A stretch of DNA of 64,000 bases from Allolobophora icterica. Its lineage: Eukaryota; Annelida; Clitellata; Crassiclitellata; Lumbricidae. The DNA is taken from assembly GCA_963556255.1 (NCBI GenBank), contig OY744605.1, positions 42,446,335 through 42,510,334 of the forward strand. Direction: 5' to 3'. The notes under the pieces were generated by a model. It was not told the origin of the DNA and did not search any database. It saw only the letters and a list, made by a program, of their open reading frames with translations. Position numbers and translations under genes: made by a program. Below, in pieces: positions 49,658-57,646 of this stretch; the stretch's first letter is position 1, and each line of letters starts with the position of its first letter.

Positions 49658-50464
49658 TTATAACGTCATCAAACTTTCATTATCAACCCATGAATTAAAC
49701 GATTCTGGATATCCTTGCCATTTCACGAAAGATTTCTTTCCGCGTTTTTTTATGATCTTTTCGATCCTGTAGACTTCCTGAGTCGTTTTCTGTAGTTCCT
49801 GTTCGTAAAAAGTACCCTGAATTTCTTCTCCGTTATAATCTGTTATCTTATACGTAGGAGGATCGGTGTATTGAATTTTTGTCACAGTAAAGACTTCTTC
49901 TGTCCATCTAGGCGTATAGCCCTTTTCGAAGAACTTCTTCTTCTTAGAAATTCTGACTTTATCGCCTATTGAAAATTTAGGTTTATCAGGTGGTTCTGGG
50001 TGTAAACCGCCATATAAATTCATCCACACAGCGCTTTCATTTGCTTTCATACTCGCTTTAATTGGAGACATTTTTATAGAAGAATGTCTAGTGTTGTTAT
50101 AGCGAGCAACCATATTATCTAAAACATCGATATATTTTCTAGTCGAATTAGCAGTAAAATATTTGAACATCTTCTCTTTCATCGTTCGATTCCATCGTTC
50201 GATAACGGATGATTTTTCTTCATTCTCAGTAGAGTATAACTGGATTCCTATTGATTTCACGTCTTTATTATAAAACTCTTTACCCTTATCGACCCAAAGT
50301 TTCTCTGGTTTTCGTTCGCTACTGGAAAATATTTTGGTGAAAGCATCGAACACAGATTTTCCGCTCTTATCTTTTATCGGAACAAGCCAGCCATATTTTG
50401 AAAATATATCGATAACACCTAATAAATATTTAACGCCATCGTTATATTTCGCGAAAGCCTGCAT
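49658..50464 (-). pseudogene. retroviral-type (rve) integrase with chromodomain, 5'-truncated
   Basis: The 268-residue frame contains the later part of an RNase H-fold integrase: KLWVDKGKEF (second catalytic Asp) and SSVIERWNRTMKEKMF (catalytic Glu). A C-terminal chromodomain (YRIEKIIKKRGKKSFVKWQ, then WVDNESL) may guide integration to chromatin. It opens at MQAFAKYND, immediately after where the first catalytic Asp segment should lie; that segment is not present upstream in any frame. The upstream frame is the PLA2-like gene, which overlaps by 23 bases. I infer a small deletion at about 50460, leaving the integrase without a complete catalytic triad. The rest of the frame is intact, so the damage may be recent. 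Confidence 0.8.
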
Positions 50465-51075
50465 GTCGTATTATCGGTTTATGCAATTCTTCAGCGAGTT
50501 CGACCGTCCATTTTGACGGCGATTTTGCACCCGGCTTCGAATCGGAAGAGATTAAACCTAAACCAAGATTGGCTTTTGTCGCTAAAATAGGTTTAACTAT
50601 AGCTCTTTCGGCGCGCTCACGTAATGTAGGATTATTTATATTATTTAATTCATTTACCATTACTCTGTCGGCTACATTTCTAGCAGCTGTATCCGAATAC
50701 TGGTCATAAGCTAAATCGTGGGAGTATGCGGCTTTATCGACTTTGTCCACAGGCTGACTCCAGTCTTTTTGGAGTGCCGTCAGGATTCAATCTTAGATCT
50801 AATCTAGTTCCGGGGCCCGTAAACGAATGTCCTGGAAGATGCAATTCTCCAGGGAATCGAGCCCAAGGTAGTTTGATTTTACTGGTAGCTGAATTTAAAG
50901 ACCCAACTAGATCGCCTCCTTTTTTGGCAGTGGAAAGAAATCGAGTTTTAGTTTTTCCGCATTCGACACATACGCCTTTAAGCATAGGTCTTTTATTTTT
51001 ACTGATGAAATTTTGAATATCTGTCATTTCAGTTTCTCTCTTGCACTTTACGCAATACATCTGTTCCATATACAT
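50442..51075 (-). pseudogene. zinc-ribbon plus phospholipase A2-like protein, frameshifted
   Basis: The first frame (51075-50734) has a zinc ribbon (CVKC near residue 8, CVEC near 37), a basic linker, then a PLA2-like calcium loop (HSFTGPGTRLDLRL). The second frame (to 50442) has the catalytic His-Asp helix (DKAAYSHDLAYDQYSD) and a C-terminal tail. The two frames meet at a run of five T on the plus strand (50766-50770). Such PLA2 domains, known from parvovirus capsids, cut phospholipids during membrane passage. The break may be a true mutation, a sequencing indel or a recoding site. The gene lies 35 bp from the divergent ATPase gene, so the two probably share a promoter region. Confidence 0.75.
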
Positions 51076-51110
51076 TTTAATATAAAACTACTTTTATAAT
51101 TAAAAAAGAA
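51076..51110. promoter_or_regulatory. divergent promoter region
   Basis: Only 35 AT-rich bases separate the start codons of the minus-strand PLA2-like gene and the plus-strand ATPase gene. Any proximal control elements for the two must overlap here or lie in the coding regions. Confidence 0.5.
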
Positions 51111-51890
51111 ATGGAAGTTAAAGATTTATCCTGGAACGACGAGACATCGAAAAGATTTAATAACCCGTTATTACCTAGAAGTATAAGGGGTCTGATCGTT
51201 GGGAAGTCTGGATGTGGTAAGACTACGCTATTATTAAATTTACTTTTGAATCCAGGATGGTTAGATTATGACAGCCTACAGGTTTTTGGAAGATCTCTCT
51301 TTCAACCAGAATATAAAATACTGAAAAAAGCATTCGAAGAAAAATTGCCTAAAGAAGCAATCGTCAGATTGTTTGGTTGTCAAGACGAGATAGCCCGTCT
51401 GAATGTATCTCCAATATCAGTCGTTGAAGAAATGGCTAAAAGTATAGTTAAAAAATCTGATATGAACTGTCGATTCTTTGAAACTTCGGAAGAAGTCACC
51501 GATCCGAGAGACTTGAGTGCCAAGCAGAACCTGATGATTTTCGACGACTTACAGTTAGAAAAACAAAACAAATGTGAATCTTATTATATCAGAGGAAGAC
51601 ATAGTAATGTTGATTGCTTTTGCTTAGCCCAAAACTACTTCAAACTGCCTAGACAGACTATCAGAGAGAATGCAAACTTCATCTGTTTATTTAGTCAAGA
51701 TCTTAAAAATATTAATAATATATACAACGATCACGTAGGCGTAGATGATATGCCTAAAGTCGAATTTGTAAAACTGTGTAAAACTGCATGGGAGCGTCCG
51801 CACGGATTTGTAGTGATAGATTTAACCAGTAAAAAAAACAACGGCAAATATAGAAGTGGGTTAGATACATTTTATATGCCTTCAGCATAA
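51111..51890 (+). CDS. FtsK/HerA-type DNA packaging ATPase
   Basis: A 259-residue P-loop ATPase with Walker A (GKSGCGKTTLLL, residues 31-42) and Walker B (NLMIFDDLQLE, about 140-150). This is the A32-like genome-packaging ATPase of Polintons and large DNA viruses, which drives DNA into preformed capsids. A glutamine follows the second acidic residue, and RQTIRENANFICLF resembles the sensor/arginine region. Length fits the family (about 230-270). The start at 51111 is the first ATG, preceded by an A-rich stretch. It stands first in the plus-strand morphogenesis block. Confidence 0.9.
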   Translation: MEVKDLSWNDETSKRFNNPLLPRSIRGLIVGKSGCGKTTLLLNLLLNPGWLDYDSLQVFGRSLFQPEYKILKKAFEEKLPKEAIVRLFGCQDEIARLNVSPISVVEEMAKSIVKKSDMNCRFFETSEEVTDPRDLSAKQNLMIFDDLQLEKQNKCESYYIRGRHSNVDCFCLAQNYFKLPRQTIRENANFICLFSQDLKNINNIYNDHVGVDDMPKVEFVKLCKTAWERPHGFVVIDLTSKKNNGKYRSGLDTFYMPSA

Positions 51891-51924
51891 AAATAATCTT
51901 CATAAGATATATATTATATATATA

Positions 51925-52716
51925 ATGGAAGCGCGGTTAGAAAAGATAGTTCTCAACACAGAAAAGATCGCTCACAACACGGAGCCTAAAGAGTCATTCA
52001 GCATTTTGGTGAGCGAAAGGAGCACGCAAATTAGAACTAAATTTAATCCTCTGATTCAACTTGACAAAAACAAAAAGTATGAAATGTGTCTTGTTAATCT
52101 TGACACTTATAATTCCTTCCCGAATATCCATTCTTTAAACAACAAGTTTGTGTATTCGCCGGATAATGGTAAAACGTGGTTTACTATAGAAATCCCAGAA
52201 GGGAGTTACGAAATCGTAGATATAAACGAACACATTCAGAGAATCATGAAACAATCAGGACATTTTGACGAAACGGGAGATGCGTACTGTATAACGTTAC
52301 AAGCGAACAACAATACTTTGAAATCGGTATTAGATATCGGTGCTAACTATCAGGTCAATATGACAATCGAGAACTCGATTAGAACTGTTTTAGGATTTAA
52401 TAGCCGAGTGTATTCAGAAGGATATAACGAATCGGAGAACATAGTAAATATAATGAACGTAAATAGTTTGAGAGTAACCAGCGACGTAATAGGATCTTCG
52501 TACTCTAACGGAACAACGGAAAACATTATATATTCCTTTTTCCCGAATGTAGGCCCCGGATACAAGATCATAGAAGTGCCCGTTAATTTAGTATATCTTC
52601 CTATTACGCTATTTACGATTTCGGCTATGGAAACAAAACTTACAGATCAAAATGGAAAACTAATCAACCTTCGAGGAGAGGAGCTGTCGATCAGGTTTAA
52701 AATTAGAGAAGTGTGA
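51925..52716 (+). CDS. penton-like minor capsid protein (single jelly roll)
   Basis: A 263-residue protein, mainly beta strands by inspection, with the segments MCLVNLDTYNSFPNI, FVYSPDNGKTWFTIEIPEGS and VYLPITLFTISAMETKLTDQ. This pattern and its place beside the ATPase match the penton or minor capsid protein of Polintons/adintoviruses, which forms the five-fold vertices. I call it from overall resemblance and context; no catalytic residue applies. An AT-rich TATATATTATATATATA tract sits directly before the ATG. The first ~20 residues look like a separate N-terminal arm. Confidence 0.7.
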   Translation: MEARLEKIVLNTEKIAHNTEPKESFSILVSERSTQIRTKFNPLIQLDKNKKYEMCLVNLDTYNSFPNIHSLNNKFVYSPDNGKTWFTIEIPEGSYEIVDINEHIQRIMKQSGHFDETGDAYCITLQANNNTLKSVLDIGANYQVNMTIENSIRTVLGFNSRVYSEGYNESENIVNIMNVNSLRVTSDVIGSSYSNGTTENIIYSFFPNVGPGYKIIEVPVNLVYLPITLFTISAMETKLTDQNGKLINLRGEELSIRFKIREV

Positions 52717-52766
52717 AAATTAATTATCGTGGTATTAAAGTTTTTAATTTCAATTATATATATAAA

Positions 52767-53390
52767 ATGAGTCGATATACGAATACAAAAGTTAATGTTT
52801 CGGATGGACAAAAAGACAAAATTAAACGCGCAGTTGAAGCAGGGACAGGAACGAGTATAAGACTAACTCACGCAGATCTATCCGGGGAACACGTCTTAGC
52901 TCTTACACGAGCACAAATTAATAAAATGGCGAAAGCATATCAGAATGGAACGGGTACTATGCTCAAAATGAGTAAAACGCAAATACACCATAATATGAAA
53001 GTCGAAGGTGGTTTTCTTCCAGCGTTATTACCACTTCTAGCTACAGCTGGAAAATTCCTTCTTTCTAGTGTTCTGCCAAGTCTTGCAACTGGAGCTTTAA
53101 GTGGATTAGCGAGTACAGGTGTAAGTAAGTTAATGGGATCTGGTGTTAATGGAAGTGCTTTATACATAAAGAAAGGAGGAAGAAGCTACAAGATGGTTCC
53201 GCACGCAGCAGGTCTTTACCTGAAACCATGGTCAGGGTCGGGATTAGACGGTGTAGGAGAAGGACTGTACATGCGCAGAGGTTCTGGATTTGTCAATGGT
53301 GCAGGATTAATTCTTGGAAACGACAATCCTATTTCAAAAGTACTTTCTAACATCCCAATCCTTGGTCCGCTTCTTGGAATGATTTTGTAA
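52767..53390 (+). CDS. adenovirus pX-like core/capsid-associated protein
   Basis: A 207-residue basic protein with a glycine-rich second half. KVEGGFLPALLPLLATAG (residues 78-95) resembles the junction and hydrophobic segment of the adenovirus core peptide pX, where the viral protease cuts after Gly-Gly. Further matches to the adenain pattern [MIL]xGx|G are LMGSG (122-126) and LDGVG (160-164). I prefer the start at 52767 over an in-frame ATG at 52713 because TATATATATAAA lies directly before it and the extra 18 codons read as leader sequence overlapping the previous gene. It ends in a hydrophobic stretch (ILGPLLGMIL). Confidence 0.7.
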   Translation: MSRYTNTKVNVSDGQKDKIKRAVEAGTGTSIRLTHADLSGEHVLALTRAQINKMAKAYQNGTGTMLKMSKTQIHHNMKVEGGFLPALLPLLATAGKFLLSSVLPSLATGALSGLASTGVSKLMGSGVNGSALYIKKGGRSYKMVPHAAGLYLKPWSGSGLDGVGEGLYMRRGSGFVNGAGLILGNDNPISKVLSNIPILGPLLGMIL

Positions 53391-53423
53391 AGGTTTTAAT
53401 ATATATATATATAAATATATATA

Positions 53424-53831
53424 ATGTCGGGATACGGTATGCCAATACACAAGTTTATAACAAAACGCAATTCTCCGAGGAGAGTTAGAACTCGACCAGA
53501 ATCAGTATTTTGGTTGCCTAAAGAAGTAACGCATCGGGCTATAAGACAACCGGGCTCACAGCGTTGGGAGATTTTCGCACAACGAGCGATCACAATTCAA
53601 CCCAGATCGTCGGTCTCGCAAGAGCTAGGATTTGGAGTCCGACTAACTAGGGGAGTCTGTCTAGTCTCGCTTAGACAGGCGATTAAAGAAAAGAAATGTA
53701 GCTTGCAAGACTCAACCATTTGCGAAGATGTAGAAGACATTGTTATTACTATTCAAAACAATTCCGATTCCGTAGTAATCATTAACGAAAAAGATTCGCT
53801 ATGCTACATTAGGCCTAATTACCACGTTTAA
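53424..53831 (+). CDS. dUTPase-fold-like small protein
   Basis: A 135-residue protein preceded by a TATATATATATATAAATATATATA tract. The central part (ITIQPRSSVSQELGFGVRLT, residues 56-75, then IVITIQNNSDSVVIINEKDS, about 110-129) recalls the beta-trimer core of dUTPases, including a PRS-like motif and the late 'N.. . .V.I...D' strand pair. The canonical catalytic motifs, such as the motif 3 tyrosine/aspartate, are not evident. It may be a structural exaptation of the fold rather than an enzyme. This is a fold-level guess by eye. Confidence 0.4.
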   Translation: MSGYGMPIHKFITKRNSPRRVRTRPESVFWLPKEVTHRAIRQPGSQRWEIFAQRAITIQPRSSVSQELGFGVRLTRGVCLVSLRQAIKEKKCSLQDSTICEDVEDIVITIQNNSDSVVIINEKDSLCYIRPNYHV

Positions 53832-53861
53832 ATTTAAAAAATCTTAATAATAATAATAATA

Positions 53862-54398
53862 ATGGAATATAAACAAATGGAAAATTCAGCGCAATCGTAT
53901 CGTTTTAAAAAAATTAACGAAATTCAAAAAGAAATCGAACAAGAACGCGATAAAAGGACCGCATTAAGTACAAAGTATCGTAGGAACATAAGAATGATTA
54001 GCATTATCGACAACGCTCTAATAGTAACTGTGATGGGGCTCAGCAGCTCGGGTCTGGCAGCTCTGGCTACTGTAATTGCAACTCCGGCCATAGCGATAGC
54101 AACAGGTACGGCAGTAGGTGTAGGATTGTTAATTATTATCGGAGGACAAGTTAGTAAGAAGCTTGCACTGAAATTGACAAAGCACGAAAAGATTAAAACG
54201 TTAGCGGAAGCAAAATTAAACACTATCAGTAGCCTTATTTCAAAAGCTCTTGTGGACGACAATATTTCAGACGTTGAATATTCGCTAATTCTAAGCGAGT
54301 TTGTGAAATTCAACGATATGAAAGAAAAAATTAAAAATAAAACCAAAGTTAGCACAGAAAAATTAACGTTTAACGAGAACGTTTTAACTGGAACGTAA
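53862..54398 (+). CDS. membrane-associated virion-type protein, function unknown
   Basis: A 178-residue protein with an N-terminal charged coiled coil (KKINEIQKEIEQERDKRT), two neighbouring hydrophobic segments (about residues 46-70 and 71-104, rich in Ala/Ile/Val/Gly) forming a likely hairpin in a membrane, and a C-terminal helical region (SDVEYSLILSEFVKFNDMKE). It sits between structural genes and starts after an (AAT)n tract. I cannot name a family with confidence. A role in virion membrane interaction is inference from the hydrophobic hairpin. Confidence 0.75.
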   Translation: MEYKQMENSAQSYRFKKINEIQKEIEQERDKRTALSTKYRRNIRMISIIDNALIVTVMGLSSSGLAALATVIATPAIAIATGTAVGVGLLIIIGGQVSKKLALKLTKHEKIKTLAEAKLNTISSLISKALVDDNISDVEYSLILSEFVKFNDMKEKIKNKTKVSTEKLTFNENVLTGT

Positions 54399-54402
54399 AT
54401 TA

Positions 54403-54465
54403 AACGTTCGAAATCAACGTTCGAAATTACGTTCGAATTTACGTTCGAATTTACGTTTAAAAAAT
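54403..54465. repeat. tandem ACGTTCGAA(A/T)TT array
   Basis: Four to five copies of a 13-15-bp unit with the palindrome TTCGAA fill the gap between two genes. It also gives a false repeated FERKFER frame on the minus strand. Confidence 0.85.
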
Positions 54466-54495
54466 ATAGCTATAAGCTTATATAAATAAAATATA

Positions 54496-54843
54496 ATGTC
54501 GTTTCTAAAGATAACCGATCCCGCAAAAAGAGATTTTATCGTTGAGGAGTTTCTGAAATCGAAGAAGAATATTCGACAAAACTTTTTATCCGAGAGATTA
54601 GGAGACATCGGACTACAACGAGAAGTCCCAGGACTTTGGGAATTATTAACGATGGCCAAACCGGACGAGTCGATTTTCAATGCAAACGATCGGGAAGAAT
54701 ATGCCGAGATTCTGAAGGTAACGAATGCTATGAGGCAGCCGAAAAATCCAAGTAAACCAAAATCCTCTAGGAGCTTAAAATATAAAAATATTATTAAACC
54801 GATAGGCCCTATGGGACTCGATGATGTCAAAGGCGCAAGGTAA
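54496..54843 (+). CDS. small Polinton protein, function unknown
   Basis: A 115-residue basic protein starting MSFLKITDPAKRDFIVEEFL, with a helical, charged N-terminal half and a lysine/proline-rich C-terminus (PKNPSKPKSSRSLKYKN). I recall very similar beginnings from other Polinton/adintovirus capsid gene blocks, which suggests a conserved structural or assembly role. No domain name can be given. It overlaps the next frame by 23 bases, a sign of tight gene packing. Confidence 0.75.
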   Translation: MSFLKITDPAKRDFIVEEFLKSKKNIRQNFLSERLGDIGLQREVPGLWELLTMAKPDESIFNANDREEYAEILKVTNAMRQPKNPSKPKSSRSLKYKNIIKPIGPMGLDDVKGAR

Positions 54844-55036
54844 AGGAATAGGCCTACAGCGTATCGTTATTCCTCAAGATCCTAATGCATTAATAGAAAT
54901 GTTATCTCTGCGAATGGCTAGCTTTGAGGCGGGGAATACGGGTGTGAGAAATGAGATAGTTGGTATATGCGGCGAGTTACTAAGACAAGGAGCGATAATT
55001 AAAAATGAATATAAAAATATAATGCTATTAATATAA
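54821..55036 (+). CDS. 71-residue Polinton protein, function unknown
   Basis: This short frame starts inside the end of the preceding gene (ATG at 54821 or 54824). It includes SLRMASFEAGNTGVRNEIVG and ICGELLRQGAI, an amphipathic helical pattern that I recognise from the same place in related elements. The overlap with the upstream gene and the 3-bp gap to the next ATG suggest co-expression. Function is unknown. Confidence 0.65.
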   Translation: MMSKAQGKGIGLQRIVIPQDPNALIEMLSLRMASFEAGNTGVRNEIVGICGELLRQGAIIKNEYKNIMLLI

Positions 55037-55039
55037 AAA

Positions 55040-55570
55040 ATGTTAGTAGTTGCTAAAAGAAGGTATAAGAAACAATACGTTATCGGAGGGGCGGGAATAT
55101 TCGATGTTGTTGCGGGTTTTTTCAAGAAACTATTTACGTCGAATGCGGCTAAACAAATAGCGTCCACCGCTCTCAGCGTAGGAAAAGATGCGGCTAAAGA
55201 CATCGGGCAAAAAGCGCTGGATGTTGGTAAAACTGTCGTTGCTGATGCCGGGAAACGATTAGTCGATAAAGCGGTTGCTAAAATTATGAGTCCCAAAAAT
55301 TTACCGACTACAAGTTCACAAACGCTTTCAGCGCTTTCAGCGCTTCCAGCGCTTTCAGCGTTCCAACCGCAGCTGAACGAAGGTAAGGACTTGCTAACTC
55401 AAGAAAGTAAAGACGTGCTAACTAGACTTATTAACGACGGAACGCGTTCGAAGAGTACAAATATAAATAATTTAATGATGGGGCACGGTATGAATTCCAA
55501 TGCAAAGAGCGCTATTAGAATTCAAGATCTCGTTAGACGTTTAAACGGAGCTGGATTGAAAGTTGCATAG
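55040..55570 (+). CDS. pVI-like amphipathic capsid protein, candidate protease substrate
   Basis: A 176-residue protein with a basic N-terminus (KRRYKKQ), then a Gly-Ile-Phe start to a long amphipathic segment (about residues 20-80), an alanine/leucine repeat (LSALSALPALSAF, encoded by tandem GCGCTTTCA units) and a basic C-terminus. Three sites fit the adenain consensus [MIL]xGx|G: IGGAG (15-19), MMGHG (146-150) and LNGAG (168-172). Adenovirus pVI has the same plan: a lytic amphipathic helix released by cleavage near the N-terminus and a C-terminal cofactor peptide. The pVI call is inference from this design and context. Confidence 0.6.
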   Translation: MLVVAKRRYKKQYVIGGAGIFDVVAGFFKKLFTSNAAKQIASTALSVGKDAAKDIGQKALDVGKTVVADAGKRLVDKAVAKIMSPKNLPTTSSQTLSALSALPALSAFQPQLNEGKDLLTQESKDVLTRLINDGTRSKSTNINNLMMGHGMNSNAKSAIRIQDLVRRLNGAGLKVA

Positions 55571-55617
55571 GTTATTTATATTTAAATAAAATAAAATCAT
55601 ATATTATTAATAAAAAA

Positions 55618-56919
55618 ATGCAATCAGATATACTAAGATTCACGGAACAACCTTTGACGGACGAGAGTATCGAACGATACGAATTTCACGAGTATGAACC
55701 TACTGCGAGAACGAATCTAAACACAACGGGTGAGATTCGTATCAATATCGAGCTCCAAGATTTATTCAGCCACCCTTCAGAATCCTATTTGCTATTCGAA
55801 GGAAGACTGACTAAAGCGGATAACACCGCATACGTTAATGCCGATGCAGTGGCTGTTACGAATAACGGGCTAATGCATCTATTTAGCCAAATATCGTATT
55901 CTCTGTCGAATCAAGAAATAGAAACGTTATTTCACCCGGGTCAAGCTACCACGATGCTCGGACTGCTTAAATACCCAAACGATTTTCAACTGGCACAAGG
56001 TTTAAATCAGCTGTGGTACAAAGACAGTGGTGCAACGGCCGTTGTCGCCGATAACACGGGGTTTGCGGTCAGACAACAGTATCTTATTCGAAAACCGACT
56101 GCTAAGGGAACGTTCAGCTTTATAGTTGCATTAAAGCATATCTTCGGTTTTTGCGATGATTACGACAAGATTGTTTACGGTTTGAAACATACGCTAACGT
56201 TAGTGCGTAAAGCCGACGACGATGCTATTTTTAGAGGTCACGATGCAGCGGCTGGAAAAGTTGCAATAGAAAAGATATCGTGGTTTATGCCTCACGTTAT
56301 TCCATCCGATATGGAAAAAATGCAGTTATATAAAACGATCGAATCGAAAGCATCGTTGGCCGTCGCCTATCGCGCTCGTCAATGCGACACCATAACTGTT
56401 CCTCAGTCGACTACTTTCAGTTGGAGACTTAGTGTCAAGACATCTCCGGAAAAACCGAGGTATATAATCGTAGGATTTCAGACAAGTCGTGACGGTAATC
56501 AAGAACATAATCCGTCGATCTTCGACCATTGCGATCTTAAGAACATGTACGTAATGATGAATCAGGAAAGATACCCGGCTGTGGACTACAACCTATCGTT
56601 TCCTAATCAACAATTCTCGAGAGCGTACCGAGCCGCGGCAACGTTTAGCGAAAAATTCTACGGAATGGATCAGTTGATAACGCAGAGTAATATAACACCG
56701 AGTGATTATAAAGAACTATATCCGCTAATGATTTTCGACGTTAGCAAACAATCTGAGAGATTGAAATCGTCGGTCGTCGATATTCAGATAAAAGCTATAT
56801 TTAATACGGCAGTGCCGGCCGAAACCGAAGCTTATGCTATCGTAATTTCGGACAAGTTGCTGGAGTTTCAGTCGGACGGGCAGAAGCTAAACGTCGTCTA
56901 CGGTAGGAGCTCGTCTTAA
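55618..56919 (+). CDS. major capsid protein (double jelly roll, hexon-like)
   Basis: A 433-residue protein typical in length and pattern of Polinton major capsid proteins, which form trimeric capsomers with two jelly rolls each. Recognisable stretches are YEFHEYEPTARTNLNTTGEI, FSQISYSLSNQEIETLFHPG and KASLAVAYRARQCDTITVPQ. The second jelly roll covers roughly residues 230-430. A poly-AT leader with TTATTAATAAAAAA precedes the ATG. Codons are clean throughout, with no stop or shift. It lies directly after the pVI-like gene, the usual order in these elements. Confidence 0.85.
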   Translation: MQSDILRFTEQPLTDESIERYEFHEYEPTARTNLNTTGEIRINIELQDLFSHPSESYLLFEGRLTKADNTAYVNADAVAVTNNGLMHLFSQISYSLSNQEIETLFHPGQATTMLGLLKYPNDFQLAQGLNQLWYKDSGATAVVADNTGFAVRQQYLIRKPTAKGTFSFIVALKHIFGFCDDYDKIVYGLKHTLTLVRKADDDAIFRGHDAAAGKVAIEKISWFMPHVIPSDMEKMQLYKTIESKASLAVAYRARQCDTITVPQSTTFSWRLSVKTSPEKPRYIIVGFQTSRDGNQEHNPSIFDHCDLKNMYVMMNQERYPAVDYNLSFPNQQFSRAYRAAATFSEKFYGMDQLITQSNITPSDYKELYPLMIFDVSKQSERLKSSVVDIQIKAIFNTAVPAETEAYAIVISDKLLEFQSDGQKLNVVYGRSSS

Positions 56920-56969
56920 ATCGCCGCGATTTAAATGCTAAATGCTAAGGGTGAAGGCTATGAATAAAA

Positions 56970-57000
56970 TTTCTTTTTTTTCTTAAACATACATAAAGAG
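56970..57000 (+). promoter_or_regulatory. candidate early promoter motif
   Basis: TTTTTTTCTTAAACATACAT followed by AAAGAG lies directly before the ATG. The same motif and spacing occur at 57590-57618 before the polymerase gene. It is absent before the capsid genes, which instead have TATATA tracts. Confidence 0.55.
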
Positions 57001-57543
57001 ATGTTTACTTATATTAGTAATAAGAAGATGAAACTTCCAGAGCTGAGAAGCTTACTGGTCCAGCACAACGTTAAGGGTTGTGCTCATCTCAACAAGCCCG
57101 AGCTTATAGCTCTATTGAGCGCAATGGAGATTCTTGCTCGCGATGTCTCAGAAAAAGAGCAACTAGAGAAACTAGAGAGACGACAAAGGCAAGAACTGCA
57201 GAAAGAGCAGCAGAAAGAATATCGGAAAGCATATCAGATAGAATATCAGAAAGGATACTGGAAAGAATATCGGAAAGAACGAATACTTAAAAGAAACTAC
57301 CAGGAAGGCGCGTATGATAGAACGAGGTATATCAGAAATCAGCCGAGAAAAGTAGAAATCTTAGACCTAGAAACCGGTGATGTTGTCGTGTATCCGTCGA
57401 TGTACAAAGCAGCTAAGGCGCACGGGCAAAACGCACCAATAATACAATGGTATAATGGAAAAGTATGGAGAAATAGATACAAAATTAAGGTGTACGATAG
57501 CATTAACGACAAAACTATCGATTCCGTTGTGAATGAGCTGTGA
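57001..57543 (+). CDS. SAP-like/coiled-coil/NUMOD-like DNA-binding protein
   Basis: A 180-residue protein in three parts. Residues 9-40 (LPELRSLLVQHNVKGCAHLN...ALLSAM) form a SAP-type helix-extended-helix DNA-binding motif. Residues 55-100 are a charged, repetitive helix (QKEYRKAYQIEYQKGYWKEY). Residues 117-175 (EILDLETGDVVVYPSMYKAA, then NAPIIQWYNGKVWRNRYKI) resemble NUMOD1-type DNA-binding modules found with homing endonucleases. It is likely a replication or transcription factor for the element. The link to polymerase is supported by the shared SAP-like start and promoter motif. Confidence 0.65.
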   Translation: MFTYISNKKMKLPELRSLLVQHNVKGCAHLNKPELIALLSAMEILARDVSEKEQLEKLERRQRQELQKEQQKEYRKAYQIEYQKGYWKEYRKERILKRNYQEGAYDRTRYIRNQPRKVEILDLETGDVVVYPSMYKAAKAHGQNAPIIQWYNGKVWRNRYKIKVYDSINDKTIDSVVNEL

Positions 57544-57589
57544 GATTTTGGGAAAAAATAATTTGTTTTCATGAACATAAATAAATATT

Positions 57590-57646
57590 TGTGTTTTTCT
57601 TAAACAACACTTAAAGAAATGAATATATATATGTATATATAAAGGA
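57590..57646 (+). promoter_or_regulatory. candidate early promoter motif and 7-codon upstream ORF before polymerase
   Basis: GTTTTTCTTAAACAACACTT followed by AAAGAA matches the motif before the previous gene. An ATG follows at 57619, but it opens only seven codons before TAA and is out of frame with the polymerase ATG at 57647. The extra ATATAT bases between the two ATGs look like a microsatellite expansion. Confidence 0.5.

Noticed and set aside
53924..54355. 143-residue minus-strand frame
   Set aside because: Shadow of the membrane-protein gene on the plus strand.
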